Shown in pieces: positions 48,619 to 57,866 of a DNA stretch of 64,000 bases. The position numbers and the translations under genes were made by a program. The notes under the pieces are model-generated. The model did no database searches, was not told where the DNA came from, and saw only the letters and a list, made by a program, of their open reading frames with translations. Every line of letters starts with the position of its first letter. Within the stretch, counting starts at the first letter, position 1. Origin of the DNA: Acidovorax sp. sic0104 (lineage in GTDB: Bacteria > Pseudomonadota > Gammaproteobacteria > Burkholderiales > Burkholderiaceae_C); the NCBI RefSeq assembly GCF_019219095.1, contig NZ_JAHUWH010000001.1, positions 310,001-374,000 of the forward strand, read 5' to 3'.

Positions 48619-48752
48619 TTCAGATCAGGCCCTCACACCGGCCACGCACGTGGCGCACACAAGCCGCAATGAACGGGATGCGCCACCCGCTCAATCGCTG
48701 CCGGCGCAATGCCTCCTACGGCAAAAGCGCGCCTCCCACGCACCCGATTCAG

Positions 48753-48768
48753 TCATGCAACAGCATGA
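48753..48768. promoter_or_regulatory. Palindrome TCATGC-AACA-GCATGA upstream of the fimbrial operon
   Basis: A 16-base inverted repeat with 6-base arms, 83 bases before the fimbrial subunit start. The same arms and 4-base spacer occur twice at 61953-62014, upstream of the type IV pilus operon. Operator function is inferred. Confidence 0.6.
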
Positions 48769-48796
48769 TTCAAATCCCGGGACCTCTCTTTTAGAG

Positions 48797-48828
48797 TACG
48801 GCCGTAGCGTCAGGAATCGTACTGACGC
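48797..48828 (+). promoter_or_regulatory. Structured leader before the fimbrial operon
   Basis: The palindrome TACGGCCGTA (48797-48806) is followed by the stem GCGTCAG / CTGACGC (48807-48813 and 48822-48828) in the 5-prime untranslated region of the subunit gene. It could mark an operator or an mRNA hairpin. Ribosome site AGGAG follows at 48841-48845. Confidence 0.5.
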
Positions 48829-48850
48829 CCCATGTTTTAAAGGAGTGACC

Positions 48851-49360
48851 ATGCGCACAAAATACTATGCCTTGTTCCTGGCTGTCGCAGCGCTGTGCGG
48901 CACAGCCCATGCTGGTGCCAAGACTGACTTCGATGTTCTATTGACCATCACGGAGTCATGCACCATCAGCGACAAGACGCCAGACAACGTGAACTTTGGC
49001 AGCAAGCCACGCGTCTCGGGCACCGTTTCCTACGCGGCCGAAGGCAAGCTCTATGTCGATTGCAGCGAAGGCACCGACTATTACATCGGTCTCAATGGCG
49101 GCAAGAATGCGGGCTCCGATATTGCAGACCCCAAGCCCGGTGTGCGCCAGATGGCGAACGGCGCAGGGACGATTTTCGTGAAGTACGAGTTGTACCAAGA
49201 CGCTGCCCACACCAAGTTCTGGGGCAACGTCAAGACCAATGGCCGAGCCGCCGCCGGACTTGGCAAGGTGGATCCGATTTCCGTCTATGGGCTTGTGACC
49301 AGCGCCAATGTGGCTGCAGGCGCGTACACGGATACGGTCACCGCCACGATCGTCTACTAA
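48851..49360 (+). CDS. Csu-type fimbrial subunit (spore coat U domain)
   Basis: A 169-residue secreted protein. The signal TKYYALFLAVAALCGTAHA is followed by an SCPU (spore coat U) domain: CTISDKTPDNVNFGSKPRVSGTVSYAAEGKLYVDCSEGTDYYIGLNGG. The two cysteines that form the subunit's disulphide and the donor-strand-like end YTDTVTATIVY are present. Such proteins form the shaft of archaic chaperone-usher pili, such as Csu pili. Chaperone, usher and tip genes follow, so this is the major subunit of a minimal four-gene operon. AGGAG gives the start. Confidence 0.9.
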   Translation: MRTKYYALFLAVAALCGTAHAGAKTDFDVLLTITESCTISDKTPDNVNFGSKPRVSGTVSYAAEGKLYVDCSEGTDYYIGLNGGKNAGSDIADPKPGVRQMANGAGTIFVKYELYQDAAHTKFWGNVKTNGRAAAGLGKVDPISVYGLVTSANVAAGAYTDTVTATIVY

Positions 49361-49363
49361 GAC

Positions 49364-49386
49364 CGCATCGCATCGCATCGCATCGG
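49364..49386. repeat. Pentanucleotide tandem repeat CGCAT x4
   Basis: Four complete units of CGCAT followed by a partial one (CGG), between the fimbrial subunit stop (49360) and the chaperone start (49426). A change in number would alter the spacing between subunit and chaperone but not a reading frame. Confidence 0.7.
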
Positions 49387-49425
49387 CCGTGAGGCCGGTG
49401 CGAGCCTCTCTGCTGCATCAGCCCC

Positions 49426-50178
49426 ATGGCTCGCCCTCTTTCCCTCCTGTCTGCCGTCGCCACGGCAGTTGCCTTGCTGGCCTGTACCGCAGGCAGCACG
49501 CTCGCAGCCACACTGCAGGTGTCCCCCATCGTCATCCAGTTCTATCAAGGCACCCAGGCGCAGCCGATGTGGCTGACCAACCAGGGCGACGCGCCCTTGC
49601 GGGCACAGGTCAGAATTTACAAGTGGACGCAAAACGGAGACGACGAAAATCTGGAGCTCACCAACGAAGTCGTAGCCAGCCCCCCGGTCATGGAGATAGA
49701 GGCAGGGCAGAGGCAGTTGCTGCGCATTGTGCGCAGGAGCCTGGCACCTGCAGGCAGAGAAGAAAGCTACAGAGTCATCGTGGATGAGCTGCCCCATGAC
49801 GATGCGCCTGCCGGTGGCGATGCCAATGCACTCAGCTTCCTGCTGCGCTATTCCATTCCGGCATTCGTATCCCCGGCTGCAGCACCTGCAAAGGTCTTTC
49901 AGCACCAGGCGCAAGGGGTGATGCACGCCAACCCGGCACGGATACAGATCACCAACCAAGGGGGTGCGCGCATCCGGGCAAGCCGACTCGTACACGAAGA
50001 TGCCAACGGGAAGTCCACCACCGTCATGGACGGCCTCATTGGCTATGTCCTGGCCCATGGGCGCAGAACCTGGCAACTGCCCCCGTCAGCAGTATCCCTG
50101 CCCCCTGGCACCTTCAGAATCAGAATAGCCAATGACACGGGCGAAAATTTCCTGCGGGTGGAAACGTCGCAGCCGTGA
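49426..50178 (+). CDS. Fimbrial periplasmic chaperone (PapD family, archaic type)
   Basis: A 250-residue secreted protein, signal RPLSLLSAVATAVALLACTAGSTLA. Two immunoglobulin-like domains follow; the first has QVSPIVIQFYQGTQAQPMWLTNQGD and the second ARIQITNQGGARIRASRLV. The donor-strand motif in the first domain (VMEIEAGQRQLLRIVRRSL) carries the basic residue that holds the C-terminus of a subunit. The gene starts 65 bases after the subunit gene and overlaps the usher gene by 47 bases. Confidence 0.88.
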   Translation: MARPLSLLSAVATAVALLACTAGSTLAATLQVSPIVIQFYQGTQAQPMWLTNQGDAPLRAQVRIYKWTQNGDDENLELTNEVVASPPVMEIEAGQRQLLRIVRRSLAPAGREESYRVIVDELPHDDAPAGGDANALSFLLRYSIPAFVSPAAAPAKVFQHQAQGVMHANPARIQITNQGGARIRASRLVHEDANGKSTTVMDGLIGYVLAHGRRTWQLPPSAVSLPPGTFRIRIANDTGENFLRVETSQP

Positions 50179-52579
50179 GGTCCACGCAGGCTTGATCTTC
50201 GGCGCCCAGTTGCTGCTGTCCGCACCCGCCACTGCCGTGGACGTACCGATTGCCAGCGCGGCCGCCACCAGCGCCAAGCCAATGCGCCCGTCGGCCAAAG
50301 ACACTGAGATCCTTTTTCTCGAAGTGCGGCTCAACGAAGTCCGCACAGGACAACTGGCCGAGTTTCTGGATGCGCAGGAGGGCCTGGCCATTCATCGTGG
50401 ATCGCTGGCAGCGGTGGGGCTGCGGACGCCTGAGCCGCCCGCGCCCGCGGACACCTGGATCGCGCTGTCTACGTTCGGTGGCCTGACATGGCATGTGGAC
50501 CGCACTCGCCAGACCATCGAGATCCATGCCCCGGTGAGCCTCATCGCGAAGCTCGCCGAGCGTGTCCGACAGCACTCCGACGACAGCATGCCCACGCCGC
50601 AGCGCAGCGTCACTGCGCTGGTGCTCAACTACGACGTGTTCGCCAATGACCACCGGGGCATGCGCTCGCTGAGCGCCTGGAGCAATCTGCGGATGTCGGG
50701 GCTTGGGACGGGAACCCTGAATCACTCCTCGCTTGCCCAGTGGGTGCGCAGCCGGACCGAAGACAGGACGCAGCAAGTCCGTCTGGACACCACGTACAGC
50801 CAGGACTGGCCGGGCAGCGCCACGCGGCTATTGCTCGGCGACACCCAGACCAGTACGCCTTCCTGGGCAAGATCGGTACGGATCGGCGGCTTCCGCCTGG
50901 GACGCGATTTTTCCCTTCAGCCCTACCAGAGCACGGCCCCCCTGCAGGTCTACCGCGGCGAGGCGGCCATCCCATCCACCGTGGAGCTCTATGTGAACGG
51001 CCTGCGCCAGACCATGCAGCGGGTGCAGCCAGGGGAGTTCCTCGTCGAGCATGCACCCTCGGTGCAGGGCGCAGGCAACGCGCAGGTGGTGGTGACCGAC
51101 ATGCACGGCGTGCGCCGGGCCATGTCCTTCGACATCTACGGCGTGCCCAATCTTCTGCAGCAGGGCCTCTGGGATTGGTCTCTGGAGGGTGGTTTTGCCC
51201 GGCGGAACTATGGGCTGACATCCTGGGACTACGGGCGCGACTTCATCGCCACGGGCTCGCTGCGCCATGGCCTCACCGACTACTTGACGCCCGACCTCCA
51301 CATGGAATGGACCCGCAATCTGTCGCTGGTCGGCACCGGCGGGCTCTTGCGGCTGGGTGAGCGGGGGGGCACCGTGTCCGCGGCCATTGCCTCGTCGCAT
51401 TCGGGCAGCGGCAGCGGGACCTCGCACAGTCTGGGCTACCAGTGGAACACCCATGGCCTGGCCTTCTCGGCATTTGATGTTCGCCGCAGTCCGGGCTATC
51501 GCGATGTTGCCGACCTGGAGCGCCCATCGGGCGCCTTGCGAACCACATCCACGGGCATGAGCGCCAGCACGGGCTGGGGGCAATGGAGTGCCAACTATGT
51601 ACGGCAGTCCAACTCGCAGCGTGCGCCAGCCCGACTGGTATCGCTCAATTGGTCACGCGCCCTGGGAGCCGGAGCGGTACTCGGTGCCAGCCTGATCATG
51701 GACCTTGAGGCACGCGGCGAGGGCCGTGCCTTTGGCCTCACCTTGTCCTGGCCCCTGGAAGACCGGCGCCATGTGTCGGCAAGCTACCGCGTGCAGGGGG
51801 GGCGGCCAACCGCCACCGTCGATGCCCTGCAGTACCCGCAGGACTCCCAGGGGTGGGGCTGGCGCCTTCAGAGCGGCCGGGGAGACGCAGGCTATGGCGG
51901 CAGGGCCGAGATCTCCCGTACGTCGAAGTACGGCTACTGGTCAGGGGGCGTCTCGCGGACCGGCCGCGACCAAGGCACGGCCAGCTACATCAGCGCCAAC
52001 GGTTCACTGTTCGTCGGTGCGGGCGAGTTCCAGGCGGGCGCACGCAGCGACCATTCGTTCGCGGTGGTCTCCACCAGCGGCATTGCGGGCGTGCCCGTGC
52101 GGCTGGAGAACCGGCTCGTCGGGGTGACCAATTCCGAGGGTCAGCTTTTCGTTCCCCAGCTGTCGCCGTACCAGCGCAATCGCATCGAGATAGACACCAT
52201 GGACCTGCCTGCAGACCTGCGCGCAGATGAAGTCACCCAGGTGGTCGTGCCTCAAAGGGACGGAGGCGTTCACGTGCCGTTCTCCCTGCGCAAGATCGTC
52301 CCCATCGAGCTGAAAGCCCACGACGAGGCGGGCGAGCTCATTGCAGCAGGCACGCAGGTCGTGGTCGAACGGCGCCGCGAGGCGGGCCAGAGTGTGTCCG
52401 ACACCCACACCACCTTCGTCGGGTACGACGGTCGTATCTATATCGAGAACCCACACGAGCTCGTCAATCTGCACATCACAGGCGGCAAGAACCCATGCAC
52501 CATCACACTGCTCAACTTCATTGTGGATCCGGCCCGCAGCGTACAGACGGTCATCTGCCGACGCCAGCCGCTCGCCTAG
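50132..52579 (+). CDS. Outer-membrane usher of an archaic chaperone-usher system
   Basis: An 815-residue outer-membrane protein. The N-terminal domain (about 55-150) is followed by the beta-barrel with an internal plug. Typical segments are LVEHAPSVQGAGNAQVVVTDMHGVRRAMSFDIYGVPNLLQQGLWDWSLEGG and FVPQLSPYQRNRIEIDTMDLPADLRA. The C-terminal part carries the immunoglobulin-like domains. It secretes and assembles the subunits. The start overlaps the chaperone by 47 bases; other start codons are possible, because the N-terminal signal is unclear. Confidence 0.87.
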   Translation: MTRAKISCGWKRRSREVHAGLIFGAQLLLSAPATAVDVPIASAAATSAKPMRPSAKDTEILFLEVRLNEVRTGQLAEFLDAQEGLAIHRGSLAAVGLRTPEPPAPADTWIALSTFGGLTWHVDRTRQTIEIHAPVSLIAKLAERVRQHSDDSMPTPQRSVTALVLNYDVFANDHRGMRSLSAWSNLRMSGLGTGTLNHSSLAQWVRSRTEDRTQQVRLDTTYSQDWPGSATRLLLGDTQTSTPSWARSVRIGGFRLGRDFSLQPYQSTAPLQVYRGEAAIPSTVELYVNGLRQTMQRVQPGEFLVEHAPSVQGAGNAQVVVTDMHGVRRAMSFDIYGVPNLLQQGLWDWSLEGGFARRNYGLTSWDYGRDFIATGSLRHGLTDYLTPDLHMEWTRNLSLVGTGGLLRLGERGGTVSAAIASSHSGSGSGTSHSLGYQWNTHGLAFSAFDVRRSPGYRDVADLERPSGALRTTSTGMSASTGWGQWSANYVRQSNSQRAPARLVSLNWSRALGAGAVLGASLIMDLEARGEGRAFGLTLSWPLEDRRHVSASYRVQGGRPTATVDALQYPQDSQGWGWRLQSGRGDAGYGGRAEISRTSKYGYWSGGVSRTGRDQGTASYISANGSLFVGAGEFQAGARSDHSFAVVSTSGIAGVPVRLENRLVGVTNSEGQLFVPQLSPYQRNRIEIDTMDLPADLRADEVTQVVVPQRDGGVHVPFSLRKIVPIELKAHDEAGELIAAGTQVVVERRREAGQSVSDTHTTFVGYDGRIYIENPHELVNLHITGGKNPCTITLLNFIVDPARSVQTVICRRQPLA

Positions 52580-53541
52580 CAGTACGCTGGGGTGCACCGC
52601 TCGCCTTTGTCGCCTGCGCCTTCCAGGCATCGCCCGCAGCGGCACAGAGCTGCTGGAGCCCAGGAGCGACGGAGATGAACTTCGGAACGGTATCGCCTGA
52701 TACCTTCGCGGACGCCACTTCCTATATCAGCCTCACCTGCCAGGCTGCGCAGCGTCCAGGCTATATCCGCTATTGCGTCCAGATCGCCGAGGGCGAGCCC
52801 ATTGCCGGGATCGCACCGCGCTGGCTCACCAACTACAACGGCGCCCGGATGAAATACGACATCTACGCCGACCCTGCACGCTCCAGCCTGGTGGGTCCTC
52901 CCCCGGCCGGCGGCGGCTACCCCCGCTATTCAGGCCTGCTCCACATTGCAGCGGCCAACGCCACTGCGGGGGCCAGCATTCCGCTCTATGGCAGGGCGCC
53001 GGCGGGACAGGTGCTGCCCGCAACGAACCCCTTCCAGTCGCAAATCACGGGCTCGAAAATCGCCTGGGCCTTCGATCCCGACCGGGATCCGGGCTCGTGC
53101 GACGCAAGCGCCGTGCGGGGCCAGGCATCCTTCTACCTCGGGGTCAAGGCCCTCACCAGCAACTCGTGCCGGGTCACTCTGGTGTCGAACCTGGACTTCG
53201 GCAGCGCTCCTTCCCGGTTTCCCGCCATCGTGAGCGCATCGAACATCGTCCTGCGCTGCCCCGCGGGCACCGCCTGGATGATGGGATTGAACAACGGTCG
53301 CAATGCTGCTGGCGGCCGCCGGCGCATGGCTTCCCCCGACGGCAGCCACATCACCTATGAGCTGTTCCAGGATGCCGCCCGCACGAAACGCTGGGGCGAC
53401 ATCGACAGCGGTGATGCGGCTTTTGGACTTGGCACAGGTGAAGCCACTCCCTCCACCCTCAAGGTCTATGGCCAGGTGCCCGCAGCCAGCGGCCCGAAGG
53501 GGCGGTACACCGACACCATCACCATCACCCTGGAGTTCTGA
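52495..53541 (+). CDS. Fimbrial tip protein with two SCPU domains
   Basis: A 348-residue secreted protein. The stretch WGAPLAFVACAFQASPAAAQ is a signal core, preceded by about 30 extra residues that overlap the end of the usher gene, so the start is uncertain. Two spore coat U domains follow (about 50-180 and 220-345). The second has SCRVTLVSNLDFGSAPS and MGLNNGRNAAGGRRRM, the same framework as the major subunit. Two-domain proteins of this type are the tip adhesins (CsuE-like) of archaic pili. Confidence 0.82.
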   Translation: MHHHTAQLHCGSGPQRTDGHLPTPAARLAVRWGAPLAFVACAFQASPAAAQSCWSPGATEMNFGTVSPDTFADATSYISLTCQAAQRPGYIRYCVQIAEGEPIAGIAPRWLTNYNGARMKYDIYADPARSSLVGPPPAGGGYPRYSGLLHIAAANATAGASIPLYGRAPAGQVLPATNPFQSQITGSKIAWAFDPDRDPGSCDASAVRGQASFYLGVKALTSNSCRVTLVSNLDFGSAPSRFPAIVSASNIVLRCPAGTAWMMGLNNGRNAAGGRRRMASPDGSHITYELFQDAARTKRWGDIDSGDAAFGLGTGEATPSTLKVYGQVPAASGPKGRYTDTITITLEF

Positions 53542-53580
53542 CGCCTGCATCGAGGCAGTGATCGCAAGATGTGGACAGAT

Positions 53581-53609
53581 AAAAAAAGAGGGGCCCCGAA
53601 GGGCCCCTC
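53581..53609 (-). terminator. Rho-independent terminator of the type IV pilus operon
   Basis: The stem GAGGGGCCC / GGGCCCCTC with the loop CGAA (53588-53609) is followed on the minus strand by a run of seven T. It lies 80 bases past the pilY1 stop and may also end the fimbrial transcript coming from the other side. Confidence 0.85.
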
Positions 53610-53688
53610 AAAGGGGCGATCGCAAACCAGACAATCACTGCGATCCCGCTACCAGCCTGGCCCCGCTATTTGCATGGGCCGACCTTCC

Positions 53689-56600
53689 TCAATGTCCCAG
53701 AGCACGCCACGCAGCGCGCTTGAGGCGGCGCGAAGATGGAGGTGGATCCTCATCAAAGGTGTCCGTCGTGGCGTCAGTACGGCGCGCGATGGTGGTGATG
53801 GCTCCCTTTCTCGCACCGCTCGTGATCTGAACCAGGCTGAGGCCCTGGACCAGGACCTCTCCCTGATAGCGGGTGGACGCCTTGCCGGACTTCAGATCGA
53901 ACCTGTAGACGAACGAGCTGCCGCCAGCCTGGCAGGTGAAGGGCGCAGGAATGTTGCCGGCCACATAGAGCGTATCCAGGGCAATGGATGGGTTGATATC
54001 CACGCGCTCACCCGCTACAGGAAAATCCAGCCGCCATCCGATGTCGGAGCTCAGGTCCACGGCCCGCCCCAGGGTGACCGTGCGCGAATCCACGCCGCCC
54101 GTGACTTGGTGCTCCACCATGCCAGCCCCGCGCAGGTCGCTGTGGCCGCTGTTGGTCAGCGGGTCCTTGAAAGCGTACAGCGATTGCACCTGGAACTTTT
54201 CCAACAGGTCCGACATGCCGAGGTAGCGGCCGGTGCCTACGTAGACCATTGCGTGCGCAGTGCCGTTGGCGCGCAGCTCTGCCAGCACGGGTTTGGTCGT
54301 CACGGGCTGGGCCCGGCCGTCCTTGTCGCGCAACTGCGCGAGTCGCAATGCCTGACCATGGGGTTCATGCTTGCCGTCGATATCAAAGCGCCACACGTTG
54401 CCCAGCAGGTCGCCTCCATACACCCGCTGCATCGTGTTGTCACGGTCCTTGTCGACCCAGACGTTGATCTTGGCCAGCCCGCTGGGAGTATCGCTGCGTC
54501 CCACAGGCGAGCCCCCGGCCAGGGTAGGAATGGGATCTGCCACCGAAGGCACACCACTCAGCGCGTCCAGGACGAACAGGCGGCCATTGCCATCACCCTT
54601 GGGTTCATCCGGGTCTGCTGACGTACCGTTGTTGTAGCCTGACGCGAACACAACAACCCACTGCCCGCTGGCACGCTTGGTGATGATGGGGTTGCCGAAC
54701 GACAGCCCCAGGTGCTGGTGCTCGAACTCCCACAGGACCTTGGGCTTTGCAGTGTCCGTGATATCGAGGGCGTAGTAGCCCTTGCCGCCAGCATTCAGGC
54801 CGCCCACGACAATCGTGTGCCATTCCTTGGTGGTCGGGTCCTGCACGTCGCCGATCTGCGGGGTGCCGTCGACCGAGTAAACATGGTTGTCGGGGTAGTT
54901 GGTATCCGCCAACTTGTACATGTTCTTCATCACGAACTTGGGCACATAGGCCCACTTCTCGGCGCCCGAGTCTTTGTCGAAGGCATGCAGCATGCCGTCG
55001 TTGGCGCCGGCAAGAACCACCGGGGAGCGGGCCTTCTTCTTGTAGTTGATGTAGGAAGTGTCGCTGTAGGGGAAGTTGGGCTTTTCGCTGACGAACAACA
55101 AGCCTGAGTTGACGATGTCTCCCAGACGGCTTTCACGCTTGCGGTAGTAGCTCTGGCCTTGTTCGCCCCGAAGGTAGTTCACCAATTGTTCTGCGGAGTT
55201 GGCCTTGGCCAGTTGCTCGGGTGTAAGGCCCATGCACTGCGCAGGAGCCATGTCGCCGCCCGCGCCTTTCTTTTTGCAGAAGTCCTCGAAATGCCTGGCA
55301 AACCCTTCCTTTGCAAGATTGCCTGCGGTGAAATCGAGACCTGCCTTGCCAAAGAAGATCTTCCGCTTGCTGACGTCCGAGAGCTTGTCCAGTTCCTTCT
55401 TGGCCGACCACTTTGGATCCTTGGATTCATCCACCGCGCCAGTCTCGACATCAATGGAATACGCGAGCACGTCTCCAATCCACTTCTGGCTTACGAAGGA
55501 GGATACATATGCATCGTTGTCTCCCGCCACGGGCTGGTTGCTCGTGGTGGCTGCGGCTCCGGCTGCTCCGGTCGTGGCCTTGATCATGCTGAGGGCTGTG
55601 GACAGCCCCTCCACAAAGGAGACCGGATCGGTCGCGCTGAAGTGCTGACCGTGTCCATTGACCGCTGCATGCCACAGGTCGTCCGTGTGGGACCTTGGCA
55701 TGATGTTGCTCTGGCTGCCGGGGTCCTGGAGCCTCGTCCACTGACCTGATCCAGCCACAATGGCATTGAATTCAGCAGAGCTTCCGCTGCGGTAGTCCTT
55801 GTTGAAAGGGATACGGCCATTCAGCCCCAGACCAATCGTGTAGGTTGTCATGTGCTGATGGGTGGCGGCGTCACCGAACGACTCATGGGCAGTTCCGCTT
55901 ACTCCGCGAACATTGTTCTTGCAGATATCAGGAAACTTCCCGTCCGAGTCCTTCGCACCCGTGCAGTTCCCAAGGTCACTGCGGCGCAAATCAGTGTTGT
56001 AGTAGTAGTGGGTCACGTCGGCCAGCGACACCACCTGGTCAGTGCCAGAATCGCGGAAGGGCCTGTCGACTCCAGAGCCCGAGTCCTGCTGTGTCAGCAG
56101 CGGCCCCGCACCCCGCCCGCTGGCCACACCATAGGGGCCGAAACCGGACGATTCGCCGGGTTTCGTCCACCCGCCATCGGTGGCCAGAATGGCAAAGTTG
56201 CGTTGGCAGGACTGCTGCATGGGATCCTGCGACTGGCCGACAGCCTTGTTGGCAAAGTACTGTCCCGCCTTGGAAAGCGAGCCACGCAGCGGTGTTTCAT
56301 ACTCCCCGTCAGAGCTGTTCACCGCCGTGAAAAACAGGCGCTTCTGATCGGCATCAAAGTCATTGACGTTCAGGAACTTCCAGGTCTTCCACCAGGGGTC
56401 GCGGGTACGGTCGGTGGCCTCTTCATAGGAAGTTACGCTGAATCCCACGCGGTACGTACTGTTGAGACGAGCGAAAGCCTGCTTGACACCTGTCTTCATC
56501 ATCTCCCGACGGTTGCTGTAATAGACAAGCCAATTCTGAAAATTCTGCTTGACCTCCAAGCTGTCGCTGTCTGTGACATTGACCCGTGTGAACACTCGGG

Positions 56601-57195
56601 AGCCAGGGAGACTCCCCAGCCGGGATAGGCATTCAGAGTAAAACGCCGTTTCACTTCCTACGGTGTTGACACTGTCATCCGCGTTGTAGACGAAGCTCAT
56701 CGGAGGATTCGTTCCTGGAGCTCCATATACGTAGTAGAAAGGTTTGTAGTCGGGGTTCTTGAAGTCCGCGATGCTGGCTGCATCGCCCTTGCTTCCGTCC
56801 ACGTTCAATGGCGGCGTGTACACCACCGCGGGGTTGTAGGCCAGATAGTTGCACTGCAGAGAATAGTGCCCATACATCACGTAGGGATTGGAGGCACTGG
56901 TCGCAGGCCAGAAAGCCTTGTGCGTTGGAACGCCCACGGACCCCGGCGTCGTGACGGGCCTGTCGCGCGGCTCCCAGAAAATTGAATGATCGGGCAGGTA
57001 GGTGCGCTTCATACTGCCCGAGTCGTCCATCAGGAACAGGATGTTGGGCTTGACCGCCCCTGCAATGAAGGGCGGCGAGTTCAGGATGTCGGTCTGGTCG
57101 GCCCAGCCGTAGCACGCGCACAGCATGAGCTGAACGGCGACGGCACTCTTGAGCGAAGCTGCCCGCGGAAGTCTTTTCTTCAGGTGGTTGTTCAC
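53689..57195 (-). CDS. pilY1: Type IV pilus tip protein PilY1
   Basis: A 1168-residue surface protein. After a signal (SLKSAVAVQLMLCACYGWA), a von Willebrand-like N-terminal half holds the metal-site motif DDSGSM (about residues 55-60). The C-terminal half is a propeller of the PilY1 type, with a calcium-like loop around residues 905-925 (WVDKDRDNTMQRVYGGDLLGN) as in known PilY1 proteins. It is the last gene of the minor-pilin operon. It promotes pilus extension and adhesion, acting at the pilus tip with the minor pilins. Confidence 0.93.
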   Translation of the reverse strand: MNNHLKKRLPRAASLKSAVAVQLMLCACYGWADQTDILNSPPFIAGAVKPNILFLMDDSGSMKRTYLPDHSIFWEPRDRPVTTPGSVGVPTHKAFWPATSASNPYVMYGHYSLQCNYLAYNPAVVYTPPLNVDGSKGDAASIADFKNPDYKPFYYVYGAPGTNPPMSFVYNADDSVNTVGSETAFYSECLSRLGSLPGSRVFTRVNVTDSDSLEVKQNFQNWLVYYSNRREMMKTGVKQAFARLNSTYRVGFSVTSYEEATDRTRDPWWKTWKFLNVNDFDADQKRLFFTAVNSSDGEYETPLRGSLSKAGQYFANKAVGQSQDPMQQSCQRNFAILATDGGWTKPGESSGFGPYGVASGRGAGPLLTQQDSGSGVDRPFRDSGTDQVVSLADVTHYYYNTDLRRSDLGNCTGAKDSDGKFPDICKNNVRGVSGTAHESFGDAATHQHMTTYTIGLGLNGRIPFNKDYRSGSSAEFNAIVAGSGQWTRLQDPGSQSNIMPRSHTDDLWHAAVNGHGQHFSATDPVSFVEGLSTALSMIKATTGAAGAAATTSNQPVAGDNDAYVSSFVSQKWIGDVLAYSIDVETGAVDESKDPKWSAKKELDKLSDVSKRKIFFGKAGLDFTAGNLAKEGFARHFEDFCKKKGAGGDMAPAQCMGLTPEQLAKANSAEQLVNYLRGEQGQSYYRKRESRLGDIVNSGLLFVSEKPNFPYSDTSYINYKKKARSPVVLAGANDGMLHAFDKDSGAEKWAYVPKFVMKNMYKLADTNYPDNHVYSVDGTPQIGDVQDPTTKEWHTIVVGGLNAGGKGYYALDITDTAKPKVLWEFEHQHLGLSFGNPIITKRASGQWVVVFASGYNNGTSADPDEPKGDGNGRLFVLDALSGVPSVADPIPTLAGGSPVGRSDTPSGLAKINVWVDKDRDNTMQRVYGGDLLGNVWRFDIDGKHEPHGQALRLAQLRDKDGRAQPVTTKPVLAELRANGTAHAMVYVGTGRYLGMSDLLEKFQVQSLYAFKDPLTNSGHSDLRGAGMVEHQVTGGVDSRTVTLGRAVDLSSDIGWRLDFPVAGERVDINPSIALDTLYVAGNIPAPFTCQAGGSSFVYRFDLKSGKASTRYQGEVLVQGLSLVQITSGARKGAITTIARRTDATTDTFDEDPPPSSRRLKRAAWRALGH

Positions 57196-57215
57196 ACATT
57201 ACCTCTTCTTGGCGC

Positions 57216-57866
57216 TTAGAAATGAACCAGTGTTTCTGTGTAGGTCACCGTGTTGCGTGGCCCGGTGGTCCGGACCACCACCCGGAAGTACGGTGATGTG
57301 CTTTCCAACGTGAGGCGCCCGCCCGGATTGATCTCGCCGCGCTCGGACACCTCGTAGTCGATGACCTTTGGTGGGCGCAGGCAGTTGGTGGCCGCAGCGG
57401 TCGGAGAACCTTCGTTGGCGCACAGGCGCGTGATGATCCACTGCACCTTGTTGTCATTGACGGTCTTGTCGGAAGTGAATGGCGTAAGACACTCCGATGC
57501 GCTGGGCTCGCAGGAGTCGCTCCACTTCACACCCGGCAGTGGGTTGGTGCTGGAGGTCTTGTTGCCCGTGAGATCGAGTGCTTCATGGCTGCTCGCGAAA
57601 TAGCCGTACGCGGGCATGCTGATTTCCAGCGAGTTCGACGTCTGCAGCTCCAGCCATTTCAGTGCGTCTTCAGCCCCTGCGGCGGCAGCAGCGATCCCGT
57701 CCTGCTTGAAGCCCAGGTTGCCTTGCACGAGCAACCCGGTGTCCACGGATCGCACGAGACCCAGCGATGCCAGGCTCAGCACCACCAGAGCCAGCAAAGC
57801 AAACAGCAGCGAGACCCCCCGTTGCCACGGATGCGCGGCGATTCCCCGCAGTTCACGCGCCATCAT
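57216..57866 (-). CDS. pilX: Type IV pilus minor pilin PilX
   Basis: A 216-residue membrane protein. The N-terminal helix QRGVSLLFALLALVVLSLASLGLVRS follows a short leader, but the cleavage-site Phe/Glu pattern is poor (GVSLLF instead of GFTLIE), as is usual in PilX proteins. Its ATG overlaps the pilW stop. The gene lies between pilW and pilY1, 20 bases before the latter. It takes part in pilus-tip assembly. Confidence 0.85.
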   Translation of the reverse strand: MMARELRGIAAHPWQRGVSLLFALLALVVLSLASLGLVRSVDTGLLVQGNLGFKQDGIAAAAAGAEDALKWLELQTSNSLEISMPAYGYFASSHEALDLTGNKTSSTNPLPGVKWSDSCEPSASECLTPFTSDKTVNDNKVQWIITRLCANEGSPTAAATNCLRPPKVIDYEVSERGEINPGGRLTLESTSPYFRVVVRTTGPRNTVTYTETLVHF

